A stretch of DNA of 64,000 bases from an uncultured Collinsella sp. (GCA_900752215.1 CAADUO010000060.1:1-64000), one strand, 5' to 3'; shown: positions 26,563-35,496, numbered from the stretch's first letter. Numbers and translations: made by a program. The notes: generated by a model not told the origin, from the sequence alone.

Positions 26563-27651
26563 CTACCTTTCCGTGCAGCTAATGCAGGGGTCGATGGTCA
26601 GGATAATCATGGGCACGTTGGCAAGGAGCACGCCCTGCAGCGCATGTGTCAGACCCGCCAGGTTCTGCGACGTCGGCGTGCGCACGCGGAAGCGGTCCAG
26701 GTTCTTGGTGCCGTTACCGCGCACATAGTAATACGCCTCGCCGCGCGGCTGCTCAATCACAACCTCGCCGCGTGCGCCGTCGGCCGGTGTAAGCTTGGTG
26801 CGCCCGCCTATCCCGTCGTGCGGAATCTTGCCCACAAGCTCCTTAATGATGTCCATGGCCTGCGTGACCTCGGCACAGCGCACCTGGCAGCGGGCATAGC
26901 AATCGCCATCGGTAGCAACGATGGGCTCAAACGCAACCAGATCCGCATAGGCACCGTCGCCAAACATGCGCACGTCGTAATCCACGCCCGAGGCGCGCCC
27001 AAACGGGCCGACCATCGACAGATCCAGCGCATCTTTCTTGCTGATCACACCCACGCCATGCAAGCGCTCGCCGCAGCTGTCATCGTCCAAAAACGTATGC
27101 ACCAGGGCCTCGTAGTCGGGACGCATGGCATCGAGCGTCTGGACAATTCCGGCCAGCTCGGAGTCCTCGATATCGTGCTTAAGGCCGCCGATCTCGTTAA
27201 TCGACAGAATCACGCGGCCACCGCACGTGCTCTCGAAGATCTTGAGAATCTGCTCGCGCAGGGTCCACGACCGATAGAACAGTGCCTCGAAGCCAAAGGC
27301 GTCGGCGAGCAGACCCAGCCACAACAGGTGCGAATGAATACGCGAAAGCTCGTGCAAAATGGTGCGGATATACTGCACGCGGCCGGGCACCTCGATGTCG
27401 AGCATGCGCTCGCAGGCGCTGGCATAACCGTAGCTGTGGCCCACGGCGCAGATGCCACAGATGCGCTCGGCGATGTAGCCAAACTGGTGCATGTCGCGCT
27501 TTTCGGTGAGCTTCTCGAGCCCGCGGTGCACAAAGCCGATCTGCGGAATTGCCTCGATGACGCGGTCGTCCTCGATTACCAGGTCCAGATGAAGCGGCTC
27601 GGGCAGCACCGGGTGCTGCGGGCCAAACGGAATAACGGAGCGATGTGCCAT
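26563..27651 (-). CDS. echE: Group 4 [NiFe] hydrogenase large subunit (EchE-like)
   Basis: 362 residues. The N-terminal Ni-binding motif ERICGICAVGHS (about 60-71) and the C-terminal motif DPCISCTER (354-362) supply all four Cys ligands of a [NiFe] site. That separates it from complex I NuoD, which lacks them. The size matches EchE (about 358). It would form H2 from ferredoxin electrons on the cytoplasmic face. The protein ends exactly at CxxCxxR, where most hydrogenases have a cleavable extension. No maturation genes (hyp) are in the window. It is the fifth subunit in the operon. Confidence 0.92.
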   Translation of the reverse strand: MAHRSVIPFGPQHPVLPEPLHLDLVIEDDRVIEAIPQIGFVHRGLEKLTEKRDMHQFGYIAERICGICAVGHSYGYASACERMLDIEVPGRVQYIRTILHELSRIHSHLLWLGLLADAFGFEALFYRSWTLREQILKIFESTCGGRVILSINEIGGLKHDIEDSELAGIVQTLDAMRPDYEALVHTFLDDDSCGERLHGVGVISKKDALDLSMVGPFGRASGVDYDVRMFGDGAYADLVAFEPIVATDGDCYARCQVRCAEVTQAMDIIKELVGKIPHDGIGGRTKLTPADGARGEVVIEQPRGEAYYYVRGNGTKNLDRFRVRTPTSQNLAGLTHALQGVLLANVPMIILTIDPCISCTER

Positions 27652-27656
27652 GGACC

Positions 27657-28376
27657 TTACGCCTCCTTTTTCTGCTTGTCGCGGGCGGCCTTGGCGGCAA
27701 GCGCCGCGCGGACCTTGGCCGCTTTCTCGGGATCCATGGCGGCGAGCTTTGCCTCCATCTCGGCAGCCTTGAGCGCGGCCTTCGCAGCAGTTTCATCGTG
27801 CTGAGCATCGGAGCCGGCAGCCGCAGCGGGCTGAGCGACGGCAGCGCCCGCAGCATCGCCAGCGCCCGCAGTGCCCTCCCCCGCAGCGGCCGTGGCAGTA
27901 GCAGCCTTCTCGGCCGCGGCCTTGCGCGCCTTGGCCTCGGCAGCGGCACGGACCTTCATGGCTTTCTCGCGCGCGGCCTTCACCTCGGGCGTGATAACGC
28001 TCATGGGCTCGGCAGTCGAGACCTGGTAGAAAAAGCCCTTAAAGTCAATCTGCATATCGGTAATGGCAAAACCAAACAGGTCGTGCGCTTCGTTTTCAAA
28101 CGGGAATACTGCCGGATAGTACGAGCTGATGGACGGAATCTCCTGGTACTGATTAATTCCCTCAACCACCAGGTTCTCGATCGCATAGCTGCCGTCCTGC
28201 GCAATCTGCTCCTGAGCAGCACGGACGTTGATAAACGTATAGACCAGGCGATACGATCCGTCGTCCACACAGCGCTCGGCGTGCATTTGCACAAAGCGCG
28301 CGCCGACGCCCTTGAGCGCCTGCACATGCGGCAGGAGCTCGTCGAGCCCGACGGTGGTATAGATAGCCTTTTGCAT
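27657..28376 (-). CDS. echD: Hydrogenase NuoC/EchD-like subunit with Ala-rich tail
   Basis: 239 residues. The first 115 or so form the 30-kDa NuoC/EchD domain (typical HDLFGF after a conserved FPFENEA). The rest is Ala/Lys/Glu-rich (for example KVRAAAEAKARKAAAEKAA) and predicts charged helices. That tail of about 115 residues is not part of the usual EchD (about 120-160 residues). The ATG overlaps the stop of the small-subunit gene by one base (TAATG). The gene is followed after 5 nt by the large subunit. The role is to bridge the large and small subunits of the peripheral arm. Confidence 0.87.
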   Translation of the reverse strand: MQKAIYTTVGLDELLPHVQALKGVGARFVQMHAERCVDDGSYRLVYTFINVRAAQEQIAQDGSYAIENLVVEGINQYQEIPSISSYYPAVFPFENEAHDLFGFAITDMQIDFKGFFYQVSTAEPMSVITPEVKAAREKAMKVRAAAEAKARKAAAEKAATATAAAGEGTAGAGDAAGAAVAQPAAAAGSDAQHDETAAKAALKAAEMEAKLAAMDPEKAAKVRAALAAKAARDKQKKEA

Positions 28377-28996
28377 TACTCGGCCTCCTTTGCAGCGACG
28401 GGCGTCTCAGCAGGTGCGTCACCAGCGGCAGGCGCTGCGGGTTTCTCGGCAGGCGCGTCACCGGCACCGTCAGCCCCGGCCCCAGCTGCAGCCACGAACC
28501 CGTCCTCGCCCAACTCGACGCCGCCATCCCAGGTAGCAGCGCCGCCCACGGTAAGCGGGTCACCGCCGGCGCGCATCACGGCCTCCTTCTGATCAAGGAT
28601 GCCGCACGCCTCCACGATGGCATCGATCACGGTCTCGGGACGAATGGCGCACCCGGGCGCATACACGTCCACGGGAATCGCGCGGTCCACGCCGCCGATC
28701 ACGTTATAGGCATCGCGGAATACGCCGCCCGAACACGCGCAAATGCCGCACGCCACCACGCACTTGGGCTCGAGCATCTGGCTGTAGATCTGGCGCACGA
28801 CGGGCAGGTTCTGGGCATTGACCGACCCCGTCACCAAAAAGATGTCCGCATGCTTGGGGTTGCCGGTGTTGACCACGCCAAAGCGCTCCGCATCGAACAG
28901 CGGCGTGAGCGAGGCCAGCACCTCGATATCGCATCCGTTGCAGCTCGAGCCGTCGTAATGAATGACCCACGGCGAGCGCGACATTTTATGATCCAT
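28376..28996 (-). CDS. echC: Hydrogenase small subunit (EchC/NuoB-like)
   Basis: 206 residues. The NuoB/EchC domain (about 1-150) has the proximal cluster ligands in SSCNGCDIE (about 17-25), CGICACSGG (about 82-90) and the PGC motif in YAPGCAIRP (about 112). This gives one 4Fe-4S cluster next to the NiFe site. A Pro/Ala/Gly-rich tail (about 160-206) is additional to usual EchC. A GGAGGCGG ribosome site supports the ATG at 28996. It starts 12 nt after the membrane-subunit stop and its own stop overlaps the next ATG. Confidence 0.92.
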   Translation of the reverse strand: MDHKMSRSPWVIHYDGSSCNGCDIEVLASLTPLFDAERFGVVNTGNPKHADIFLVTGSVNAQNLPVVRQIYSQMLEPKCVVACGICACSGGVFRDAYNVIGGVDRAIPVDVYAPGCAIRPETVIDAIVEACGILDQKEAVMRAGGDPLTVGGAATWDGGVELGEDGFVAAAGAGADGAGDAPAEKPAAPAAGDAPAETPVAAKEAE

Positions 28997-29008
28997 GGAT
29001 GCCGCCTC

Positions 29009-31891
29009 CTAAATAAACACGTCAACGAGGATGGGCATAAGGTTGAGCAGGCCAAACACCAGCGCCACGCCCCATCCGAGCCTAAAGCAGCTGCGCCAGG
29101 TGCTGCGTGCGAAGGTGTTGTCGATCAGGACCTCGACAAAATACGTCGCGGCCATCACGACCAGGGCTACAACCCAGCTCACGGGGTTGTCCCAAACAAA
29201 GAACATGCCCACCCACATCAAAAACAGCACGGTCTCGCACCAGTGCATAAGGGTCATCTTGGCCAGCGTGCCGCCGCTCATCTCGGTGGCGACGCCCTGG
29301 ACGATCTCCTGATGCGCGTGATGCGAGTACGAAAGGTCAAACGGCGACTTGCGCAGCTTGATGGTAAGCACCGCGAGCAGCGCCAGGAAAATGGGCGCGC
29401 TGTACACGATGATGGGGGCCGACTGCCCCGTCACGGCGATGGAATCAAAGCTGTCGGTGGCAAGGTACAGGCCCACGCTCATCAGCAAAACGGCGGGCTC
29501 GTAACTCATAACCTGCAGTAACTCACGATCGGCGCCAACCTGGGCAAACGGGCTTTGCGTCGAGGCGGACGCCAACACCACAAAGATCGCGGCGAGCGTC
29601 ACCATAAAAGCGCACAGTAGCGTGTTAGAGCCCGACACAAAGATGCCGCCGCCCACGACGGTAAAGATGAGCGCGCACGCCATATAGGTATCGTCCATGG
29701 TGTTTACGCTGGCAGGGGCTTTGCGCAGCAGCTTGGCAACGTCGTAGAAAGGCTGGAGCAGGCGCGGGCCCACGCGGCCCTGCATACGGGCCGAAAGAAT
29801 GCGGTCAACGCCGTCGATCAGGCCACCAACCAAAGGCGCCAGCAGGGCAAACACCACGGTACCAATAAATATGCCCACGACGCCCGAGCCTTCAAAATAC
29901 TTGCCGCGCAGCACCGAGGGCGCACTCATGGCAAGCCGCTCGGGCCCAATCCACGCGCAACACAGCAGCGCAAACAAGATAATACTGCAGCACACGACGC
30001 TACCCGCGGGACCAATACGCTTCTCGCCAAGGGCGTCCTCCGAGTACCAATTGCGCTTTTCAGCCTTTACCTCGTGTCCCATCGAGCCGCGGAAATGGCG
30101 ATATTTATCGGTTCCCACGCCCGAAAGGTACACGTTGACGTGCGGCTTATTGCTCACGCGGAATGAAGTCAGCAGCACCACGGCGGTAAACGCCACGATA
30201 ACCACCATCAGATACATGGCGTCCTTGCCGATAACGTACGGCACGCGGCCAAACACCATGGCCAAGTAAGGCGACACCAGACCGCTCGAGATAACCGGGA
30301 ACGCCACGCAGCACAGAATCAGCAGCGCGGCGATGGTGTTGAGGGCCATCCATTCGGTCTTATGAACATTGACCTCAACGTTTTGAGCCGTGGGGTCAAC
30401 GCCCGAAAGCTTGGCAAGCCACTTGCCCCAGAAGTAAAACGTCGCGGCCGAGCCAAAGGCCAGAACCATGATCATGAGCACGTTGCCGGTCTGGGCAAAC
30501 GCCACCAGGGCGCCCCACTTGGACACGAGCATGCCAAACGGCGCCACAAACATGCCCATGATGCCCAGCATCATCAGGCGCGTCAGGTGCGGCATGCGGC
30601 TGAACATACCGTCCATGTCCTCGATATTGCGGCTGCCGATATGATGCTCGGCCGTGCCCACGCACAGGAACAGCAACGACTTTGCCACCGTGTGGAACAG
30701 GATCAGGAAGATGGCCGCCCATACGGCCTCGGGCGCGCCGACACCCAAGCAGGCACTGATGAGGCCCAAGTTGGAAATGGTGGAGTACGCGAGCACACGC
30801 TTGGCGTTGCTCTGCGAGATGGCCATGAGGGCAGCGAGCAAAAACGTGATGGCACCCACACTCGTGACCATAAAGCCGGTCACGGGATAGATGGCATAGA
30901 GCGGGCTCAGCTTGACCATCAGGAACACGCCGGCTTTGACCATGGTTGACGAGTGCAGCAGGGCGCTCGTGGGCGTGGGGGCAACCATGGCGCCCAGCAG
31001 CCAAGTGTGGAACGGCATCTGTGCGGCCTTGGTAAGGGCGGCGAGCGATAGCAGGACGACCGGCATCACCAGCAGTGCGGACTGCGCGGTACCGGCGCCG
31101 GAAAGCTCGATCATGCCCGAGATGGTCAGCGGCATGCCGTTGACGTGCAGAAACATAAGGCCCGCCAAAAACGCGATGCCGCCCAGCATGTTGAGGATGA
31201 TCTGGGTGAAGGCGTTTTTGATGGCCTCGGGCGTGCGCGTGTAGCCAATCATGAGGAACGAGCACACGGTGGTGATTTCCCAGCCGCAGAACAGCCACTC
31301 AAGGTTGTCGCTCGTCACGATGACGAACATGGCCGAGAGGAACAGGAACATGAGCGCCAGGAACTGCGGGCGACGGTCGGGCGCGGTCTGCCCGCGCAGC
31401 GCGGCCTCGTGCTCGTCATGGGCCTGGAAGTCCTTCATGTAGCCCAGGGCATACACGCAGATAAGGCTGCCGACAATGCCAACGGCGAGCACCATGATCA
31501 CACTCATGTAGTCCAGGTAGAGCGGGGTTGCGGTGACGGCTTCGGTCGCGGGCAGCGTCATGGCTGCAAAGGCGAGCGAGCCCACCAGTTGGACTATGCC
31601 GAGCACCGTGGTGAGCGCGTTCCTATATTTGTACGCGTTGTATAGGATGACGGCGCACAGGATGACGTCGATGACGGAGCTGATGATCGAGAGCACATGC
31701 GAGGTACCGGGGGCAACCTCAAAGCTCTGCGGACCCGTGCCAAAAAACATGACGGCGACTACAACCGTCACCGCCATAATAATGCCGGAACCTATGAGCC
31801 CCACCGCATCGCGGGCGCGGTCACCGCGCGCGAGCAGTATGCTCAGCGCCGGTACCAGCGGAAACAGGGTAAGGAAATACAGTAGCGTCAT
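29009..31891 (-). CDS. echAB: Fused EchA-EchB membrane subunit of Ech-type hydrogenase
   Basis: 960 residues, almost all membrane helices. Residues 1-600 match the NuoL/HycC/EchA antiporter-like subunit (for example KAAQMPFHTWLLGAMVAPTP and SALLHSSTMVKAG). Residues 665-960 match NuoH/HycD/EchB, with the quinone-site-like loop ARMQGRVGPRLLQPFYD (about 700-716) and SPFDLSYSHHAHQEIVQG. In most organisms these are two genes of about 610-640 and 290-310 residues. The summed length is right, and the frame runs through without a stop. It starts the operon, with GGAG before ATG 31891. Function: ion translocation coupled to H2 formation. Confidence 0.9.
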   Translation of the reverse strand: MTLLYFLTLFPLVPALSILLARGDRARDAVGLIGSGIIMAVTVVVAVMFFGTGPQSFEVAPGTSHVLSIISSVIDVILCAVILYNAYKYRNALTTVLGIVQLVGSLAFAAMTLPATEAVTATPLYLDYMSVIMVLAVGIVGSLICVYALGYMKDFQAHDEHEAALRGQTAPDRRPQFLALMFLFLSAMFVIVTSDNLEWLFCGWEITTVCSFLMIGYTRTPEAIKNAFTQIILNMLGGIAFLAGLMFLHVNGMPLTISGMIELSGAGTAQSALLVMPVVLLSLAALTKAAQMPFHTWLLGAMVAPTPTSALLHSSTMVKAGVFLMVKLSPLYAIYPVTGFMVTSVGAITFLLAALMAISQSNAKRVLAYSTISNLGLISACLGVGAPEAVWAAIFLILFHTVAKSLLFLCVGTAEHHIGSRNIEDMDGMFSRMPHLTRLMMLGIMGMFVAPFGMLVSKWGALVAFAQTGNVLMIMVLAFGSAATFYFWGKWLAKLSGVDPTAQNVEVNVHKTEWMALNTIAALLILCCVAFPVISSGLVSPYLAMVFGRVPYVIGKDAMYLMVVIVAFTAVVLLTSFRVSNKPHVNVYLSGVGTDKYRHFRGSMGHEVKAEKRNWYSEDALGEKRIGPAGSVVCCSIILFALLCCAWIGPERLAMSAPSVLRGKYFEGSGVVGIFIGTVVFALLAPLVGGLIDGVDRILSARMQGRVGPRLLQPFYDVAKLLRKAPASVNTMDDTYMACALIFTVVGGGIFVSGSNTLLCAFMVTLAAIFVVLASASTQSPFAQVGADRELLQVMSYEPAVLLMSVGLYLATDSFDSIAVTGQSAPIIVYSAPIFLALLAVLTIKLRKSPFDLSYSHHAHQEIVQGVATEMSGGTLAKMTLMHWCETVLFLMWVGMFFVWDNPVSWVVALVVMAATYFVEVLIDNTFARSTWRSCFRLGWGVALVFGLLNLMPILVDVFI

Positions 31892-32141
31892 ACCATCACT
31901 CCCCCATGCAAAAACGCTGCAATTGTTTAACGTTATAGCTCAATTGAGGAGCAGCGGCGGCAGGTTTTCGGTCAACTGGGGAGTTTTAGGCGTACGGGGT
32001 AAGGGCACGTCCGCTTTGGAGCAGTGGGGCGACGCTCCCCTATCGCAGCGACAGGCGCGCGGGCCACTGCGCGCGGTTTATTGGCCACGTTGGAGGATGT
32101 CCCGACAGGCTCGCGCCGGTCCAAAAAGTTGGCGCGGCAAG
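31892..32141. other. Intergenic region upstream of ech operon
   Basis: No convincing gene. It must hold the ech promoter on the minus strand; I see TATAAC (31932-31937) without a matching -35. The reading frames here do not resemble an IS3 OrfB that would match the neighbouring HTH protein. Confidence 0.4.
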
Positions 32142-32165
32142 AAAAATGCGCCCCTATGGGCGCAC
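32142..32165 (-). terminator. Terminator of the IS3-type HTH gene
   Basis: TGCGCCC and GGGCGCA pair around a short loop, with a TTTTTC run on the minus strand directly after the HTH gene. Confidence 0.8.
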
Positions 32166-32176
32166 CATCCCGTTTG

Positions 32177-32572
32177 CTATTCCGCCTTTTTAACGCGCGG
32201 CTTGCGACCGCGCGGCCTATCGACCAGTGCGGCCTCACCGCTCTCGCGGTACTGACGGCACCAAGCCTTGACCGAAGACTCGCTGGGAATCTTGTGCTTG
32301 ATCATGGCCTCGCGAACCGTCAAGCCGTTTTCCAGACGGTCCTTAACCACAGCGAGCTTAACTTCGTACGAGTAGGTGTGATGATGCGAACCGGCATTGA
32401 GAACGGCGTCGGCACCGCCCACGGCATACGCGCGGGCCCACTGACGAGCCGTGGCCTGGGGAATGCCAAGCTCCGCGGCGAGGGCGCGATGACCGACCCC
32501 CTCTTGGAAGATCTCGACGGCGCGCTGCCTAACCTCGGGCGCATGCGTGCGAGTCCTAGTTGCTTCCGACAT
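32177..32572 (-). CDS. Orphan IS3/IS150 OrfA-like helix-turn-helix protein
   Basis: 131 residues from the ATG at 32572 (a GTG at 32581 is also possible). Two helix-turn-helix units are visible: RQRAVEIFQEGVGHRALAAE (about 15-34) with QATARQWARAY, and a second (about 65-110, LTVREAMIKHKIPSESSVKA) ending CRQYRESGEAALVDRPRGRK. This is the layout of IS150/IS3 OrfA, in which the second HTH and a coiled coil precede a frameshift into OrfB. No OrfB, inverted repeats or target duplication is seen, and a terminator follows directly. It is either a remnant or a domesticated DNA-binding protein. Confidence 0.75.
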   Translation of the reverse strand: MSEATRTRTHAPEVRQRAVEIFQEGVGHRALAAELGIPQATARQWARAYAVGGADAVLNAGSHHHTYSYEVKLAVVKDRLENGLTVREAMIKHKIPSESSVKAWCRQYRESGEAALVDRPRGRKPRVKKAE

Positions 32573-33021
32573 ACCTGCCACTTCTTAGCCTTAACCGTTA
32601 ATCTGCTTTCTTACGTGCAAGTTAGATAATAGCATTTTACTGTTTGCTCAAAGCAGTTAATTAAAATAGACGCGGCGTTATCTGGGCATTTGGCACCAAA
32701 TTACGACATTTCTTTATCGATTATTTACGCTGGTAGCTGACTCGCAGCTAATCGTCATTCGCTTGTCAACAAAACTGGCATCTCTTTATGTCCTTTGATA
32801 TAGAGGATATAGTTATTAACCCCTCCCCCAATAATTTTGAGTGATCTGCGAGGCAGTAGACGTCCTCACTCCTCATGGTTACCGCGCATTGCCATCCACC
32901 GGAGCAAAACAAAAAGGGCGGGACCTGCTGCGCTTGCAGGCCCCGCACCGGTTGACACCCGACGGGGCACAGCCGGGCGAGACGGATCCGTGCTACCGCC
33001 CCGCCTGGCCGCGATGTTCAA
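32573..33021. other. AT-rich intergenic region
   Basis: About 450 bp without a convincing gene. Bases 32600-32850 are markedly AT-rich for this chromosome, which suggests acquired DNA around the orphan HTH gene. The right part carries the terminator of the reductase gene (32905-32946). Confidence 0.6.
32905..32946 (-). terminator. Terminator of the Old Yellow Enzyme-family gene
   Basis: An 11-bp stem with one mismatch (32918-32928 with 32936-32946) is followed on the minus strand by CCTTTTTGTTTT. Confidence 0.85.
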
Positions 33022-35052
33022 CTACAGCTCGTTGGCCGCGTGATACGCCGTGCGAATGGCGCTCGCAATGTCGGCGGTGCGCTCACCCGAGCAGTCGCCC
33101 ACGCAGGTCACGGGCACCGTCACGCCATCCAGGTCAAACGCGTTGGCCTTGGAGCCCACGGCCATCACCACGTAATCGCAGGCGATCTTCACCGGCTCCT
33201 CGGCGCCGTCCTCGGTGGTGCGAACAGCCTCCACGCCCTCGTCGGTAATGGCGGTCAGGCGGGTCTTCACGTGCTGCTCCACGTTGTGCTCGGCAAAGTC
33301 GCTCATAATCAGCGGCAGAATGGTCTCGGACTCGCCCGCGGCAATCTTGTCGAGCATCTCCACGATCGCCACCTCGCAGCCGTGCTGCAGCAGATACTCG
33401 GCGGTCTCGGTGCCCACCAGGCCACCGCCAATGACGGCGACGCGGCCGCTGAGCTCCACCTTGCCGGCCAGCACGTCCCAGCTCGAGACGACCTTGTCCG
33501 AGTCGCCACCCGGAACGGGGATGACCACGTCGTGCGCGCCCACAGCCACAATCGCGGCATCGGCGGCGTTGAGGTCCGCGGGGCTAGCGACGTGGTTGAG
33601 CTCGACCTTCACGCCCAGGCCAGGCAGAATCTTCTCGTAGTACTCGACCGAGCGCATGATCTCGTCCTTGCGCGGAGGCGCAGCCGCCAGCACAATCTGG
33701 CCGCCCAAGTGATCGCTCGCCTCGTAGATGGTCACGTCGTAGCCGCGCTTGGCCGCCACGCGTGCGGCCTCCAGGCCGGCGATGCCGCCGCCCACCACGG
33801 CGATCTTCTTGTCGCCCTCGCCCGGCTTAATGGCGATGGTCGCCTCGTCGCCGTTCTCGGCATTGAGCACGCACGAGATGTACTTGCGATTTTGAATCGC
33901 GTCGACGCAGCCCTTGTTGCAGTTGAGGCACTCGCGGATGGGCTCACCCGTGGCGGCCTTCAGCGCAATGTCGGGGTCGCACATGAGCGAGCGGCCATAG
34001 GCGATGATATCGGCCGCGCCGTCTTCCAGAATCTTCTCGCCGGCCTCAACCGAGACAACGCGGCCGACGGTTGCCACCGGCACGGAGACCAGGGCCTTGA
34101 CGCGCTCGGCCACGGGCAGCGTCCAGTTGTAGGGCATGGCGCCCATGGGCGGAATGGTGTCGCCCATGTTGCCGGTGTGGTTGGCCTGTGCGACCTGAAT
34201 CATATCGATGCCCGCGCCCTCGAGCAGCTTGGCAAACTCGCAGGCCTCGTCGGGCTGCAGGCCACCCTTGCCGCGCGGCGTGCCGTCGGGGTTCTCCATG
34301 ATCACGGGGAGCTTGTACTCCACCATCAGCTGCGGCGCGGCTTCCTTAATGGCGGCGACGACCTCCAGCGCGTAGCGGACGCGGTTCTCGAACGAGCCGC
34401 CGTACTCGTCGGCGCGCTGGTTGAGGATGGCCGAGCACAGCGAACCCACCAAGCGGTCGCCGTGGACCTCGATGGCGTCGATGCCGGCCTGCTCCGCGCG
34501 GGCGGCCGAGGCGGCGATGGCCTCCTTGATCTGGGTGAGCTGCTCTACGCTCGCCTCGTTCACAAAGTGCTGCATGTCGTGGTGCAGCTTGGCGTAGGCC
34601 TGGTTGCGGATCTCGTTGGACTCGGCCATCTTGGCGGCAAAGGTCTCCTCGTCGCCGGCGGCCTTGGCCTCCTGCGCGGCCTTGGCGGCAGCCATGGAGC
34701 CCATGACCATGCGGCCGACACCGGGCACATCGTACTCGGGGTGGAACAGCTGCAGCGCGACCTTGGCGCCGTGCTTGTGGACGGCATCGGCCAGCGCCTT
34801 AAACGTGGGGATCTGGGCGTCGGTTGCCAGCTTGGGCGTGGGGCTTGCGGTCATGACGGGAGCGACGTCGCCGATGACGATGTAGCTCACGCCGCCACGG
34901 GCCAAGCGCTCGTAAAAAGCCAGGCTGCGCTCGCCGATGGAACCGTCACGCTCCTCGTAGCCGGTGGTCAGCGGCGGAAACATAATGCGGTTCTTGAGCT
35001 CAAGGGGGCCAACCGTAATGGGCTGGAGCAGCTTGGATGCAGGTGTGGTCAT
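33022..35052 (-). CDS. Old Yellow Enzyme-family FMN/4Fe-4S/FAD oxidoreductase
   Basis: 676 residues. The order is an FMN-binding TIM barrel (about 1-340; LQPITVGPLELKNRIMFPP and ending AYGRSLMCDPD), a 4Fe-4S site in CLNCNKGC (about 370) plus a later Cys (YISCVLN), then an FAD/NAD-binding region with GGGIAGLEAAR and a second nucleotide motif GGGLVGTETAEYL. This is the 2,4-dienoyl-CoA reductase, trimethylamine dehydrogenase and BaiCD/BaiH layout. It reduces an activated C=C bond with NAD(P)H. The substrate cannot be chosen from sequence alone. The ATG at 35052 fits the ribosome site better than 35058. It is a single-gene transcript. Confidence 0.92.
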   Translation of the reverse strand: MTTPASKLLQPITVGPLELKNRIMFPPLTTGYEERDGSIGERSLAFYERLARGGVSYIVIGDVAPVMTASPTPKLATDAQIPTFKALADAVHKHGAKVALQLFHPEYDVPGVGRMVMGSMAAAKAAQEAKAAGDEETFAAKMAESNEIRNQAYAKLHHDMQHFVNEASVEQLTQIKEAIAASAARAEQAGIDAIEVHGDRLVGSLCSAILNQRADEYGGSFENRVRYALEVVAAIKEAAPQLMVEYKLPVIMENPDGTPRGKGGLQPDEACEFAKLLEGAGIDMIQVAQANHTGNMGDTIPPMGAMPYNWTLPVAERVKALVSVPVATVGRVVSVEAGEKILEDGAADIIAYGRSLMCDPDIALKAATGEPIRECLNCNKGCVDAIQNRKYISCVLNAENGDEATIAIKPGEGDKKIAVVGGGIAGLEAARVAAKRGYDVTIYEASDHLGGQIVLAAAPPRKDEIMRSVEYYEKILPGLGVKVELNHVASPADLNAADAAIVAVGAHDVVIPVPGGDSDKVVSSWDVLAGKVELSGRVAVIGGGLVGTETAEYLLQHGCEVAIVEMLDKIAAGESETILPLIMSDFAEHNVEQHVKTRLTAITDEGVEAVRTTEDGAEEPVKIACDYVVMAVGSKANAFDLDGVTVPVTCVGDCSGERTADIASAIRTAYHAANEL

Positions 35053-35199
35053 GGACATTCCTCTCTTGTAGGCGCGGCGGCGATGATGCCGCGTAGTTAT
35101 CTAGAGGATATGGCATGGGAATACAACAGCGCAACGGAAATCGGCGAATATCAGGTGGCAGCAGGTGGATGGGGATGGGCGGGGCGGCCCGTCGGTTTA

Positions 35200-35496
35200 T
35201 CTCAATCTGTAACAGTTACGCGGCAAAACCGGGTCTTACTGTTACAGATCGAGACATTCCTCTCGGCCCATCCTCAACAATCTAGATCTGTAACAGCTAG
35301 GCCCACTTTTGGCCCCTATCTGTTACAGATCGAGACAAACCAAACCCGCCTGCTAGAAAATCTAAATCTGTAACAGTTACTCGGCAAAATCCGTCCCTCG
35401 TGTTACAGATTTAGACAAACACGACCCAACCCACCGGTATATCTCGATCTGTAACACCTAGCCGCCCAAATCGGATCTAGATGTTACAGATTGAGA
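35200..35496. repeat. Tandem array of four 55-nt hairpins with 25-26-nt spacers
   Basis: Units at 35200-35254, 35281-35335, 35361-35415 and 35442-35496 are each exactly 55 nt: a 16-nt arm (TCTNNATCTGTAACAG type), a 23-nt loop and the reverse-complement arm. Spacers of 26, 25 and 26 nt differ in sequence. Loops 1 and 3 resemble each other (TTACNCGGCAAAA). Arm changes are partly compensated. The alternating repeat orientation and lack of Cas genes argue against CRISPR. Confidence 0.92.

Noticed and set aside
26214..31891. Respiratory complex I fragment
   Set aside because: The large subunit keeps both Ni-binding CxxC pairs, the gene order is echA-F and subunits such as NuoE, F, G, J and K are missing.
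31972..32238. IS3 OrfB remnant downstream of the HTH gene
   Set aside because: The minus-strand frames show no DDE-type integrase text, and a terminator lies directly after the HTH gene.
32766..32948. 60-codon minus-strand frame in the AT-rich gap
   Set aside because: It spans the reductase terminator and has no ribosome site.
33022..35052. Specific bile-acid enzyme BaiCD or BaiH
   Set aside because: The domain layout is shared by many enoate reductases, and no other bai genes are near.
35200..35496. CRISPR array
   Set aside because: Repeats alternate in orientation, only 16 nt are conserved, loops are partly similar to each other, and there are no cas genes in the window.
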